From: Oscillospiraceae bacterium
GTDB taxonomy: Bacteria > Bacillota > Clostridia > Oscillospirales > Oscillospiraceae
NCBI GenBank assembly: GCA_015067845.1
Contig: SVLT01000004.1
Span: 1-64,000 of the forward strand
Reading direction: 5' to 3'
Length of the DNA stretch: 64,000 nt
In this document: positions 43,549 to 51,144 of the stretch, piece after piece
How the letters are laid out: every line of letters begins with the position of its first letter
Position numbering within the stretch: the stretch's first letter is position 1
The notes under the pieces: generated by a model
The model's database searches: none
Told to the model about the DNA's origin: nothing
What the model saw: the letters and a program-made list of their open reading frames with translations, nothing else
Position numbers and translations under genes: made by a program

Positions 43549-43755
43549 GAGATCTCCTCCCGGTTCGACATTTTCTGCTATTTTATCACAAAAGATCCGG
43601 CATGGCAATATGCATTTTTCTGACTTTTTCCATTAAAAATTTGTTTTTTGCTTAAAACTTGCGTAATATTTATCGGTATTGCGATGAAAAATTGACCTTC
43701 CCGCAGATTTTGTTGTGCATAATTTCGACAAATTATATAAAAAAGAAAAAATTGC

Positions 43756-43784
43756 TTGTATCTTGAACCGAAATGTTGTACAAT
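43756..43784 (+). promoter_or_regulatory. gpmI promoter
   Basis: TTGTAT (43756-43761), 17 bp, TACAAT (43779-43784). The 297-bp interval 43549-43845 is AT-rich and otherwise shows no gene; a TTTTGGAGG site precedes gpmI. Confidence 0.5.
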
Positions 43785-43845
43785 AGTATGACTGGTATTT
43801 TGCAATTTTCTGACTTGAATCAGATTTTGGAGGTAAAGATAAAGT

Positions 43846-45408
43846 ATGAAAAAACCCATTGTTCTGGTTATTATGGACGGCGTCGGCAAGGGCGACGGCG
43901 GCACCGGCGATGCCGTTACCGTGGCAAAGACCCCCACTTTGGACAGTCTGCTGTCCAAGTGTCCTCACACATACATCAAGGCTCACGGCACCGCCGTTGG
44001 CCTGCCCTCTGACGAAGATATGGGCAACTCCGAGGTGGGTCACAACGCCCTCGGCTGTGGTCAGGTCTACTCCCAGGGCGCAAAGCTGGTTGGCGAATCC
44101 ATTGAAAACGGCAGTCTGTATCAGTCCGCCACCTGGCAGGATCTGATCGCCAATGCCGTTTCCGGCAAGGCTCTGCATTTCATCGGTCTGCTGTCTGACG
44201 GCAATGTCCACTCCAACATTTCTCACCTCATCGCCCTGCTCCGTCAGGCCAAGGCCGAGGGTGTGAAGAAGGCTTACTGCCACATTCTGCTGGACGGACG
44301 GGATGTTCCCGCCACCTCCGCGCTGGAATACGTGAGTCAGCTGGAGAGTGTGCTTGCCGAGCTGAACACCGAGGGCTGCGACTACGCCATCGCCTCCGGC
44401 GGCGGCCGTATGCAGGTGACCATGGACCGTTACGAAGCCAACTGGGCTATGGTGGAGCTGGGTTGGAGAACCCATGTCCAGGCTCAGGGCCGGATGTTCG
44501 CATCCGCTACTGAGGCTATCGAGACCTACCGGGCTGAGACCGGTGTCATCGACCAGGATCTGCCTGCCTTTGTGATCGCTCGCAACGGCGAGCCCGTCGC
44601 CAAGATTGAAAACGGCGACAGTGTAATTTTGTTCAACTTCCGGGGCGACCGGGCGCAGGAGATCTCTCTTGCCTTCGACCGCAAGGATTTTGATAAATTT
44701 GACCGGGGCGACTACACCGGCGTGAAATTTGCCGGCATGCTCCAGTACGACGGCGACCTGAACATCCCCGAAAACTACCTGGTTCAGCCCCCCGTCATCA
44801 AGAACACTCTGACAGAAGTGCTGTGCGAGGCCAAATTGACCGAGTACGCTGTGTCCGAGACCCAGAAATACGGTCACGTGACCTACTTCTGGAACGGCAA
44901 CCGTTCCGGCAAGGTCTGCGAGGAGCTGGAAACCTACGAGGAGATCCCCTCCGATGTGATCCCCTTCGAGCAGGCTCCTGCCATGAAGTCCAAGGAGATC
45001 ACCGAGAAAATGGTGGATGCCATGGCTTCCGGAAAATACGACTTTATCCGCTGCAACTACCCCAACGGCGACATGGTGGGTCACACCGGCGTTATGGACG
45101 CAGTTGTGTACGCCATGGAGTGCGTGGACAATGGCCTGAAAGCCATTCTGGAGGCCGCTGACAAGTACGGCTACGCCGTTCTGATCACCGCCGACCACGG
45201 CAACGCCGACCAGATGACCGAAACCAAGAAGGGCAAGACCTCTGTCCGTACCGCCCACTCCCTGAACCCCGTTCCCTTCATCATCTACGATAAGGATACT
45301 GACTGGGTCATCAAGGAAGGTACTTACGGTCTGGCCAATGTGGCTCCCACCGTCGTGAAGATGATGGGTCTGACCGCTCCCGACTGCTGGGAAGAAAGCA
45401 TGGTTTAA
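43846..45408 (+). CDS. gpmI: 2,3-bisphosphoglycerate-independent phosphoglycerate mutase
   Basis: This 520-residue metalloenzyme interconverts 3- and 2-phosphoglycerate in glycolysis. VLVIMDGVGKGD at the start holds a Mn-binding Asp. The catalytic phosphoserine is in DMGNSEVGHNALGCGQ near residue 62, and HILLDGRDVPATSAL near 145. ADHGNADQM and RTAHSLNPVPFI in the C-terminal alkaline-phosphatase-like part complete the metal sites. It is monocistronic or leads into the next gene 30 bp downstream. Confidence 0.96.
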   Translation: MKKPIVLVIMDGVGKGDGGTGDAVTVAKTPTLDSLLSKCPHTYIKAHGTAVGLPSDEDMGNSEVGHNALGCGQVYSQGAKLVGESIENGSLYQSATWQDLIANAVSGKALHFIGLLSDGNVHSNISHLIALLRQAKAEGVKKAYCHILLDGRDVPATSALEYVSQLESVLAELNTEGCDYAIASGGGRMQVTMDRYEANWAMVELGWRTHVQAQGRMFASATEAIETYRAETGVIDQDLPAFVIARNGEPVAKIENGDSVILFNFRGDRAQEISLAFDRKDFDKFDRGDYTGVKFAGMLQYDGDLNIPENYLVQPPVIKNTLTEVLCEAKLTEYAVSETQKYGHVTYFWNGNRSGKVCEELETYEEIPSDVIPFEQAPAMKSKEITEKMVDAMASGKYDFIRCNYPNGDMVGHTGVMDAVVYAMECVDNGLKAILEAADKYGYAVLITADHGNADQMTETKKGKTSVRTAHSLNPVPFIIYDKDTDWVIKEGTYGLANVAPTVVKMMGLTAPDCWEESMV

Positions 45409-45438
45409 TCCAACGAAATTTTTAAGGAGGTACGATCT

Positions 45439-45792
45439 ATGATCCGCCAAACCAACGAACAAGGCTCTGTCAATGTCAGCAGCAATGTCTATTCCGACAT
45501 CGCCGGCACCGCCGCTTCCAACTGCTTCGGCGTTAAGGGCATGGCCGCACGCTCCGTTTCCGACGGTGTGTACCACCTGCTGCGCAAAGAATCCATGTCC
45601 AAGGGTGTCCGTGTGGAATTCCACGAGGACGACACCATTTCCATCGACCTGCACATCATGGTTGACAACGGCGTGAACCTGAACGCCGTGGGCGCTTCCA
45701 TCATTTCCGAAGTGCGTTATGTAGTCGCCAAGTGCACCGGCACCGAGGTTCGTGCCGTAAATGTATATGTCGATTCCATGATGATCGGCTGA
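45439..45792 (+). CDS. Asp23/Gls24-family protein (YloU)
   Basis: This 117-residue protein resembles the alkaline-shock Asp23/Gls24 family: an N-terminal VNVSSNVYSDIAGTAASNCFGVKGM, then ISIDLHIMVDNGVNLNAVGASI and a final VNVYVDSM. In Firmicutes the family member YloU is encoded next to the fatty-acid kinase gene yloV/fakA, exactly as here (20-bp gap). The role is envelope or lipid-related but not settled. AAGGAGG precedes the ATG. Confidence 0.9.
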   Translation: MIRQTNEQGSVNVSSNVYSDIAGTAASNCFGVKGMAARSVSDGVYHLLRKESMSKGVRVEFHEDDTISIDLHIMVDNGVNLNAVGASIISEVRYVVAKCTGTEVRAVNVYVDSMMIG

Positions 45793-45812
45793 TAATTGGA
45801 GGTGCGAACACT

Positions 45813-47441
45813 TTGAAGCAAACCATCCACGGAGGCAGTTTCCGCAGAATGATTATCAATGCGGCCGCCTCTATCGAGATCAACAAGCAAGCGTTGAATG
45901 ACTTGAATGTTTTCCCCGTGCCGGACGGCGATACGGGAACCAATATGTCCATGACCATCAATGCCGCAGCAAATGACCTGCGCAAGATGGAAGATCCCAC
46001 ATTGGAGCAGGCTACACATGCTGCTGCATCCGCTATGCTCCGGGGCGCCCGGGGCAACTCCGGCGTTATCCTTTCTCTGCTGTTCCGGGGTATTTCCAAG
46101 CGGCTGAAAGGCTGCACTGCCTGTGACGGTGTGCTGTGGGCAAAAGCATTGCAGGAGGGTGTGGACGCTGCATACAAGGCGGTCATGAAGCCCGCCGAGG
46201 GCACGATTCTGACCGTTGCCCGTCTGGCTGCCGCCAAGGCAGCTCAGGCATCCGAGGAAAATAACTATATCGAGTATGTCCATGAGGCCGCCATCGAGGA
46301 AGCTAAGGTTGCGCTGGCCAACACCGTCAACCAGAACCCTGTCCTGAAAAAGGCCGGCGTGGTGGATGCCGGCGGCAAGGGCTGGCTGTTCGTGCTGGAA
46401 GCCATGCTGCTGGCGCTCCGGGGCGAGGATATCGTGGTGCCCGAAAACTTAAGTGCAGGCGAAGTGCGGGAGCAGGCGGATTTCTCCGACTTTGACAATT
46501 CCGAGATTACCTTCACCTACTGTACCGAGTTCATCATCTCCCGGGAAAATGATATGGATCCGGAAAAGCTCCGGGACTTCCTGTCCAGCCTGGGCGACAG
46601 CCTGGTACTGGTGGACGACGAAGAGATCATCAAGGTCCATGTCCACACCAACGACCCCGGCAAGGCCCTCCATGAAGCCATGGACTACGGCTCTTTTGTG
46701 ACTGTCAAGATCGAAAATATGCGCCTGCAACACACCGAAAAGGTGATGAGCGAGCAGGAAATGGCGCCCAAGATCGCTGAGCCCGAAAAGGCTCTGGGCG
46801 TGGTATCCGTTTGCGTTGGCGACGGCATCGGCGATGTGTTTATGAATCTGGGCGTGGACGGCCTCATTTCCGGCGGCCAGACCATGAACCCCAGCACCCA
46901 GGATATTCTGGAAGTGGTCAATCAGGTTCCTGCCGAAACGGTCTTTGTTCTGCCCAACAACAAGAACATCATCATGGCCGCCCAGCAGGTGGACGCGCTG
47001 ACCCCCAAGAATGTGGTGGTCATCGAAAGCAAGACCATTCCTCAGGGCATTACCGCTATGCTCAGCTTCAATCCCGAGGGAACGGTTGAGGAAAACACCG
47101 AGGCTCTGACCGAGGCTCTGGGTATGGTGGAGACCATGCAGATCACCTACGCCGCCCGGAACTCCGATTTTGACGGTTTTATGATCCACGAGGGTGACTA
47201 TCTGGCCATCTGGAACGGTTTGTTCGGCACCAGCCGGGATATCAAAGTGCTGCTCAAATCTCTGGCCGAAAAGGTACGGGATGAGGGCCGGGAATACATC
47301 ACCATTTACTATGGTGCTGATATTTCCGAAAAGCAGGCGCAAAAAGCTGCTGACCTGTTCAGCGACATCTGCCCCGATGCGGATGTGAACTTGATCAACG
47401 GCGGTCAGCCGGTTTATTACTACCTGATCTCCGCAGAATAA
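45813..47441 (+). CDS. fakA: Fatty acid kinase FakA (DAK2 domain, YloV)
   Basis: This 542-residue protein has the kinase (DhaL/DAK2) domain at the N-terminus with NDLNVFPVPDGDTGTNMSMT near residues 30-50 for ATP and Mg, and GARGNSGVILS near residue 90. A central DegV-partner-binding region and a C-terminal DUF1949-like domain follow. With a FakB protein it phosphorylates exogenous fatty acids. The start is TTG at 45813, nine bases after GGAGGTG; no ATG is available in this frame at the right place. No FakB gene is in the window. Confidence 0.9.
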   Translation: MKQTIHGGSFRRMIINAAASIEINKQALNDLNVFPVPDGDTGTNMSMTINAAANDLRKMEDPTLEQATHAAASAMLRGARGNSGVILSLLFRGISKRLKGCTACDGVLWAKALQEGVDAAYKAVMKPAEGTILTVARLAAAKAAQASEENNYIEYVHEAAIEEAKVALANTVNQNPVLKKAGVVDAGGKGWLFVLEAMLLALRGEDIVVPENLSAGEVREQADFSDFDNSEITFTYCTEFIISRENDMDPEKLRDFLSSLGDSLVLVDDEEIIKVHVHTNDPGKALHEAMDYGSFVTVKIENMRLQHTEKVMSEQEMAPKIAEPEKALGVVSVCVGDGIGDVFMNLGVDGLISGGQTMNPSTQDILEVVNQVPAETVFVLPNNKNIIMAAQQVDALTPKNVVVIESKTIPQGITAMLSFNPEGTVEENTEALTEALGMVETMQITYAARNSDFDGFMIHEGDYLAIWNGLFGTSRDIKVLLKSLAEKVRDEGREYITIYYGADISEKQAQKAADLFSDICPDADVNLINGGQPVYYYLISAE

Positions 47442-47450
47442 ATGCTGTTT

Positions 47451-47482
47451 AAAAAGCCTGCCGCTTTCGCGGCAGGCTTTTA
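47451..47482. terminator. Terminator between fakA and the small minus-strand gene
   Basis: AAAAAGCCTGCCG, CTTTCG-type loop, CGGCAGGCTTTT: strong stem with T tracts in both directions, shared by convergent genes. Its stem sequence is nearly the mirror of the one at 48074. Confidence 0.85.
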
Positions 47483-47767
47483 TTGCCTTTTCAAATCGCC
47501 AGATTGGTACTTTACACCATATAAAAACATTTTTTTACCGAGCAATCGGCTGATGTGCAATAGGTTGTTGATAACTAACTCAACATCCTGATCTTCCTGC
47601 ACCCCCAATCGTACGCACAAACGCAAATTCGCGTCATAAACATCATTGTATAACTGTTCACAGGTTCGCCCCTCAGCAAACATATTCTCTACAACAGGAT
47701 CCCCCATCTGCGGTGAGCATTCTCCCGTAAGCAAGTCGTATACAGTCTCTGCAAATTTTGTATTCAT
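47480..47767 (-). CDS. Small helical protein of unknown function
   Basis: This 95-residue protein is not confidently recognised. It is predicted mostly helical (FAETVYDLLTGECSPQM; CEQLYNDVYDANLRLCVRLG; DVELVINNLLHISRLLGKKMFLYG) and is reminiscent of small uncharacterised Clostridia proteins found next to HTH regulators. Start at 47767 behind AAGGAGGGTG. It is divergent from an XRE-type regulator across a perfect palindrome, so the two likely form a regulated pair. A toxin-antitoxin role is only a possibility. Confidence 0.7.
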   Translation of the reverse strand: MNTKFAETVYDLLTGECSPQMGDPVVENMFAEGRTCEQLYNDVYDANLRLCVRLGVQEDQDVELVINNLLHISRLLGKKMFLYGVKYQSGDLKRQ

Positions 47768-47780
47768 ATCACCCTCCTTG

Positions 47781-47802
47781 TAGTGTTCGTATACGAACAC
47801 TA
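47781..47802. promoter_or_regulatory. Perfect 22-bp palindromic operator between divergent genes
   Basis: The half-site TAGTGTTCGTA is followed immediately by its exact reverse complement. It lies 13 bp upstream of the minus-strand start codon, after that gene's likely promoter (TTGACT near 47843, TAAAAT near 47820 on the minus strand), a position suited to repression. The half-sites face opposite to a Bacillus LexA box, so it is not an SOS box. Confidence 0.75.
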
Positions 47803-47862
47803 TTATTAATCCTATTTTATAGAGATAATAATAAAAAGTCAAGGATTAGGGGGGGATATGCA

Positions 47863-48075
47863 GTGATTAAATTCGACCGACTTTGGAAAACCATGGATAA
47901 AAAGGGTATCTCACAATATGACCTGTATACCCACCACAATGTAAACCGTTCCCAAATCAATCGGTTACGCCACAATCAAAATGTGGAAGTGAACACAATT
48001 GATAGATTATGCAATATTCTCCAATGCAATGTGGAAGATATCATGGAACACATTCCCGACAACAATCATTTTTAA
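47863..48075 (+). CDS. XRE/Cro-type helix-turn-helix regulator
   Basis: This 70-residue, single-domain DNA-binding protein has the pattern FDRLWKTMDKKGISQYDLYTHHNVNRSQINRLRHNQNVEVNTIDRLCNILQCNVEDIMEHIPD, which is the short YozG-like HTH class. It starts with GTG at 47863 after GGGGGGAT; the ATG at 47858 is out of frame. It probably binds the nearby palindrome and controls both itself and the divergent gene. Confidence 0.85.
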   Translation: MIKFDRLWKTMDKKGISQYDLYTHHNVNRSQINRLRHNQNVEVNTIDRLCNILQCNVEDIMEHIPDNNHF

Positions 48076-48104
48076 ACGCCTGCCGCGAAAGCGGCAGGCG
48101 TTTT
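48074..48104. terminator. Terminator between the HTH gene and the flavodiiron protein gene
   Basis: AAACGCCTGCCGC, loop GAAA, GCGGCAGGCGTTTT: a strong stem between convergent genes. Confidence 0.85.
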
Positions 48105-48105
48105 G

Positions 48106-49941
48106 TTATGCTCTTTCAAAATCTTCTGCACCGTGCTTGCACAGGGGGCAGACGAAATCAGCGGGCAATTCCTCGCCCTCGTACACATATCCGCAGATCT
48201 TACAGACCCAACCGGCCTTTTTCTCGGCAGCAGCCGCCGGCTTGGGCTTCACATGGTCGAAGTAATACTGGTAGGTCATGCTGGGCACGTCATTGAGCAC
48301 ATGTGCCTCTGTAACATCCGCGATGAACAGGGTGTGGGTGCCCCAATCATAACTCTTTACCACCTTGCCGGACAGAACTGCGTTGCAGTTTTCCGGGATA
48401 TAGCGCAGGCCGTTTTCCGTACGCTCGTCATAGGAAACAGACGCAAACTTGTCTGTATCCCGGCCGGAGCAGAAGCCGAACTGCTGGAAAGTAGCAAAGG
48501 GCGCATCCACATTCAGAACGGACACATTGAACATGCCGGTGCGTACGATCATATCGTGGGTGAAGTTTGCCTTGTTCACAGCAATCTGAATCCGCTTGGG
48601 ATTGTCGGTGATCAGACCGGCGGTGTTGGTGATACAGCCATTGTCCCGTCCGTTTTCCCGGGCAGTGAGGACAAACAGACCGTAACTAAGTTTGAACACG
48701 GCGTTTTTGTCCAGTTTGGGTGCGGGTGCGTCATTGGGAGCGGGCAGAATGGATTCTGCCAAAGCGTCCGCAACAGCTTCCAGTTGGGACAACTGGTTTT
48801 CTTTCAAAGCGGAACGAATGGTCACGCCGGTGTCCAGAATGTTCATATTCTTGCACTTGGAGAGCATCTCCCGCATCAGCTTGCCGGAGGTGGGTGCCCA
48901 GGAGCCGTTTTCCAGCAGGGCCACGGTGCGGTTTTGCAGATTGTGGGCCACCAGATCGCTGAGCAGCGCCTCCATGCAGACGAAAATGCCGGCGTTGTAG
49001 GTGGTGGAAGCGAAGACCAGATGGCTATATCGGAATGCAGCTGCCACGATGTCGGAAGCCGGGGTGACGGACACATCAAAGATTCGGGTCTTGATGCCCT
49101 TTTCTCTCAGTTTGACTGCCAAAATTTCCACAGCATTTTCCGTATTGCCATAGACAGAAGCGTAGGCGATCATCACGCCGGTCTCCTCCGGGGTGTAGGA
49201 TGCCCAATGCAGGTATTTGTCGATGAAATAGCCGATGTTTTTGCGCCACACGAAACCGTGCAAGGGGCAGACCATCTTGATATCCAGCATGGCGGCCTTG
49301 GTCAAAAGGGCGGTGACCTGCTGGCCGTATTTGCCCACGATGTTGGTGTAGTAACGACGGGCTTCGTCCAGATAATCCCGGTCGAAGTCCACTTCATCGG
49401 CGAACAACGCGCCGTTCAGGGCGCCGAAAGTGCCGAAAGCATCAGCGGAGAACAAAATGCCGTCGGTGGTGTCGTAGGACACCATGACCTCGGGCCAGTG
49501 GACCATGGGTGCCTTCACAAAGCAGAAGTTATGACGGCCGGTGGAGAGCACTTCCCCCTCCCTGGCCTCCACCCAGCGGCTGTCCACATCAAAGTCGAAA
49601 AACTGCTTGATCATGTTCCGGGTGGCGGTGTTGCAGACGATCTTCACTTCGGGATAGCGCAGGATCAGATCCTCCAAAACCGCGGAGTGATCCGGCTCCA
49701 TGTGGTGAACGAATACATAGTCCAGCTTGCGGCCGTTCAGCACAGCCGCCACATTTTCAAAGAAAACCTTGGCAACCGCTTTGTCCACGGTATCGAACAG
49801 AACGGTCTTTTCGTCCAGCAGGACATAGGCGTTGTAGGAAACGCCGTCCGGCACAGAATAGACACCCTCGAACATAGCCAGCCGCCGGTCATTGGCGCCT
49901 ACCCAAAAAAGATCATCTTGAATTTTGCGAATGTTATACAT
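48106..49941 (-). CDS. Four-domain flavodiiron protein (oxygen/NO reductase with flavin-reductase and rubredoxin modules)
   Basis: The 611 residues contain, in order, four domains. A beta-lactamase-like diiron domain has ligands in HHMEPDHSA near residue 78, VHWPEVM, LFSADAFGTFG and CPLHGFVWR. A flavodoxin domain follows (IAYASVYGNTENAVEILA near residue 250). A flavin-reductase-like domain (GLFVLTARENGRDNGCITNTAG) and a C-terminal rubredoxin (WVCKICGYVYEG and FVCPLCKHG) complete it. The enzyme should reduce oxygen or nitric oxide to water or N2O. Carrying its own electron-transfer modules, it may take electrons directly from a reduced nucleotide or flavin. The start at 49941 has a GGAGAA site. 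It fits the rubrerythrin elsewhere as oxygen defence. Confidence 0.92.
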   Translation of the reverse strand: MYNIRKIQDDLFWVGANDRRLAMFEGVYSVPDGVSYNAYVLLDEKTVLFDTVDKAVAKVFFENVAAVLNGRKLDYVFVHHMEPDHSAVLEDLILRYPEVKIVCNTATRNMIKQFFDFDVDSRWVEAREGEVLSTGRHNFCFVKAPMVHWPEVMVSYDTTDGILFSADAFGTFGALNGALFADEVDFDRDYLDEARRYYTNIVGKYGQQVTALLTKAAMLDIKMVCPLHGFVWRKNIGYFIDKYLHWASYTPEETGVMIAYASVYGNTENAVEILAVKLREKGIKTRIFDVSVTPASDIVAAAFRYSHLVFASTTYNAGIFVCMEALLSDLVAHNLQNRTVALLENGSWAPTSGKLMREMLSKCKNMNILDTGVTIRSALKENQLSQLEAVADALAESILPAPNDAPAPKLDKNAVFKLSYGLFVLTARENGRDNGCITNTAGLITDNPKRIQIAVNKANFTHDMIVRTGMFNVSVLNVDAPFATFQQFGFCSGRDTDKFASVSYDERTENGLRYIPENCNAVLSGKVVKSYDWGTHTLFIADVTEAHVLNDVPSMTYQYYFDHVKPKPAAAAEKKAGWVCKICGYVYEGEELPADFVCPLCKHGAEDFERA

Positions 49942-49970
49942 AGTTTTCTCCTTTAATAGATTTTGCTTAC

Positions 49971-50136
49971 AAGGCTTCCCCTTGAGGGGAAGCTGGCGTT
50001 TGCGAGGAACGAGCAAATGACTGATGAGGTGTAGGCTGTGAAACAGCCGTAAACAATTCCTTGTCGCTTACGCGACACCACCACATCCGTCAAAAATCAG
50101 AGATTTTTGCCACCTTCTCCTCAAGGAGAAGGCTTT
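49971..50136. repeat. Intergenic palindromic repeat, family A, copy 3
   Basis: AAGGCTTCCCCTTGAGGGGA at the left and CTTCTCCTCAAGGAGAAGG at the right; inside GAGCAAATGACTGATGAGGT, GCTGTGAAACAGC, GCGACACCACCACATCCGTC. It is the closest relative of the copy at 54276. Its right end runs 16 bases into the ROK gene and supplies that gene's last codons and stop. Confidence 0.88.
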
Positions 50137-51074
50137 TCTTTATCCAAAATCAGCTTGAATGCGCCGTAGGCACCGGCATCATTGCCCAGAGAGGCCAGGG
50201 CAAAACGGGTGGACTTGGCTTCCGGGAAAATAAATTTGTCGAAATAGCGCTTTGCGCCATCCAGAAGGGGCTGACCGGCACGGCTCACGCCGCCGCCCAA
50301 AACCACCACTTCCGGATCGATGACACAGCACACCGCGGCCAAAAACTGGCCCATGTACACATACACCTGCTCCAGAATTTCCATAGCCAGGGCATCCTTT
50401 TGGTTAGCGGAATCGAACACATCCTTGCAGGTCAGGTTCCGGAAGCTGCGCAAAATGCTGTCCTCATCGCTGAGGGCCAGGCGTTTTTTCGCCAGCCGCA
50501 CAATACCGGTAGCGGAGCAATACTGCTCCACACAGCCGTATTTGCCGCAGGAACACCGTTCGGTCTCATCCCGTTCCACGGTAATATGACCGATTTCCCC
50601 GGCCGTTCCGTGCACGCCGTTGATGGGCTTGCCGTTTATGACGATGCCGCCGCCAACGCCGGTACCGAAGGTAGCCATCACCATGCTGTCACAGCCGGAG
50701 CCGCCGCCTTTCCAGACTTCGCCCAGGGCAGCCATGTTGGCATCGTTGCCGGCCTTGACCGGCAGGCCGGTGAGCTGTCCCAAATCCCGGCGGATATTGA
50801 ACAGACCCCAACCCAGGTTGTCACAGCCGTTCACATTTCCGTCGTCGTCCACCGGGCCGGGCACGCCAATGCCGATGCCCAGAAGGCTCTCTCTGGAAAT
50901 ATTCTTTTCATTCAGATAATTCAAAACCGACGCGGCAATATCCGGCAAGATCTGACTGCCGTTATTTTTTGTCACGGTGGGAATCTCCCACTTGTCCAAA
51001 AGCGTGCCGTTTTCGTCGAAATATGCGATCTTGACGGTGGTACCGCCCAGATCTACACCAAATCCGTATTTCAT
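50121..51074 (-). CDS. glcK: ROK-family glucokinase
   Basis: This 317-residue sugar kinase would phosphorylate glucose for glycolysis. The N-terminal phosphate motif is FGVDLGGTTVKIA, and the ROK zinc motif CSCGKYGCVEQYCSATG lies near residue 170. GTGVGGGIVINGKPINGVHGTAGEIGHI with the catalytic and zinc-binding His lies just before it. The C-terminus ends EKPSP, encoded by the terminal hairpin of a family A repeat that provides the TGA. Start ATG at 51074, AAAAGGAG upstream. ROK kinases for other sugars look alike, so glucose specificity is probable, not certain. Confidence 0.88.
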   Translation of the reverse strand: MKYGFGVDLGGTTVKIAYFDENGTLLDKWEIPTVTKNNGSQILPDIAASVLNYLNEKNISRESLLGIGIGVPGPVDDDGNVNGCDNLGWGLFNIRRDLGQLTGLPVKAGNDANMAALGEVWKGGGSGCDSMVMATFGTGVGGGIVINGKPINGVHGTAGEIGHITVERDETERCSCGKYGCVEQYCSATGIVRLAKKRLALSDEDSILRSFRNLTCKDVFDSANQKDALAMEILEQVYVYMGQFLAAVCCVIDPEVVVLGGGVSRAGQPLLDGAKRYFDKFIFPEAKSTRFALASLGNDAGAYGAFKLILDKEKPSP

Positions 51075-51144
51075 AGGTTTCTCCTTTTGGGGGAATTGCG
51101 AACCTATTATACAGGATAATCAGAGAAATTTCCAGTCCCCCGAC

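Noticed and set aside
47781..47802. LexA/SOS box
   Set aside because: The Bacillus-type SOS box is CGAAC-N4-GTTCG; here the half-sites are in the opposite order (GTTCG-TATA-CGAAC), and neither flanking gene is an SOS gene.
47480..48075. Confirmed toxin-antitoxin system
   Set aside because: The divergent layout with an operator is suggestive, but typical modules are co-directional and the 95-residue protein shows no toxin motif, so I report it only as a regulated pair.
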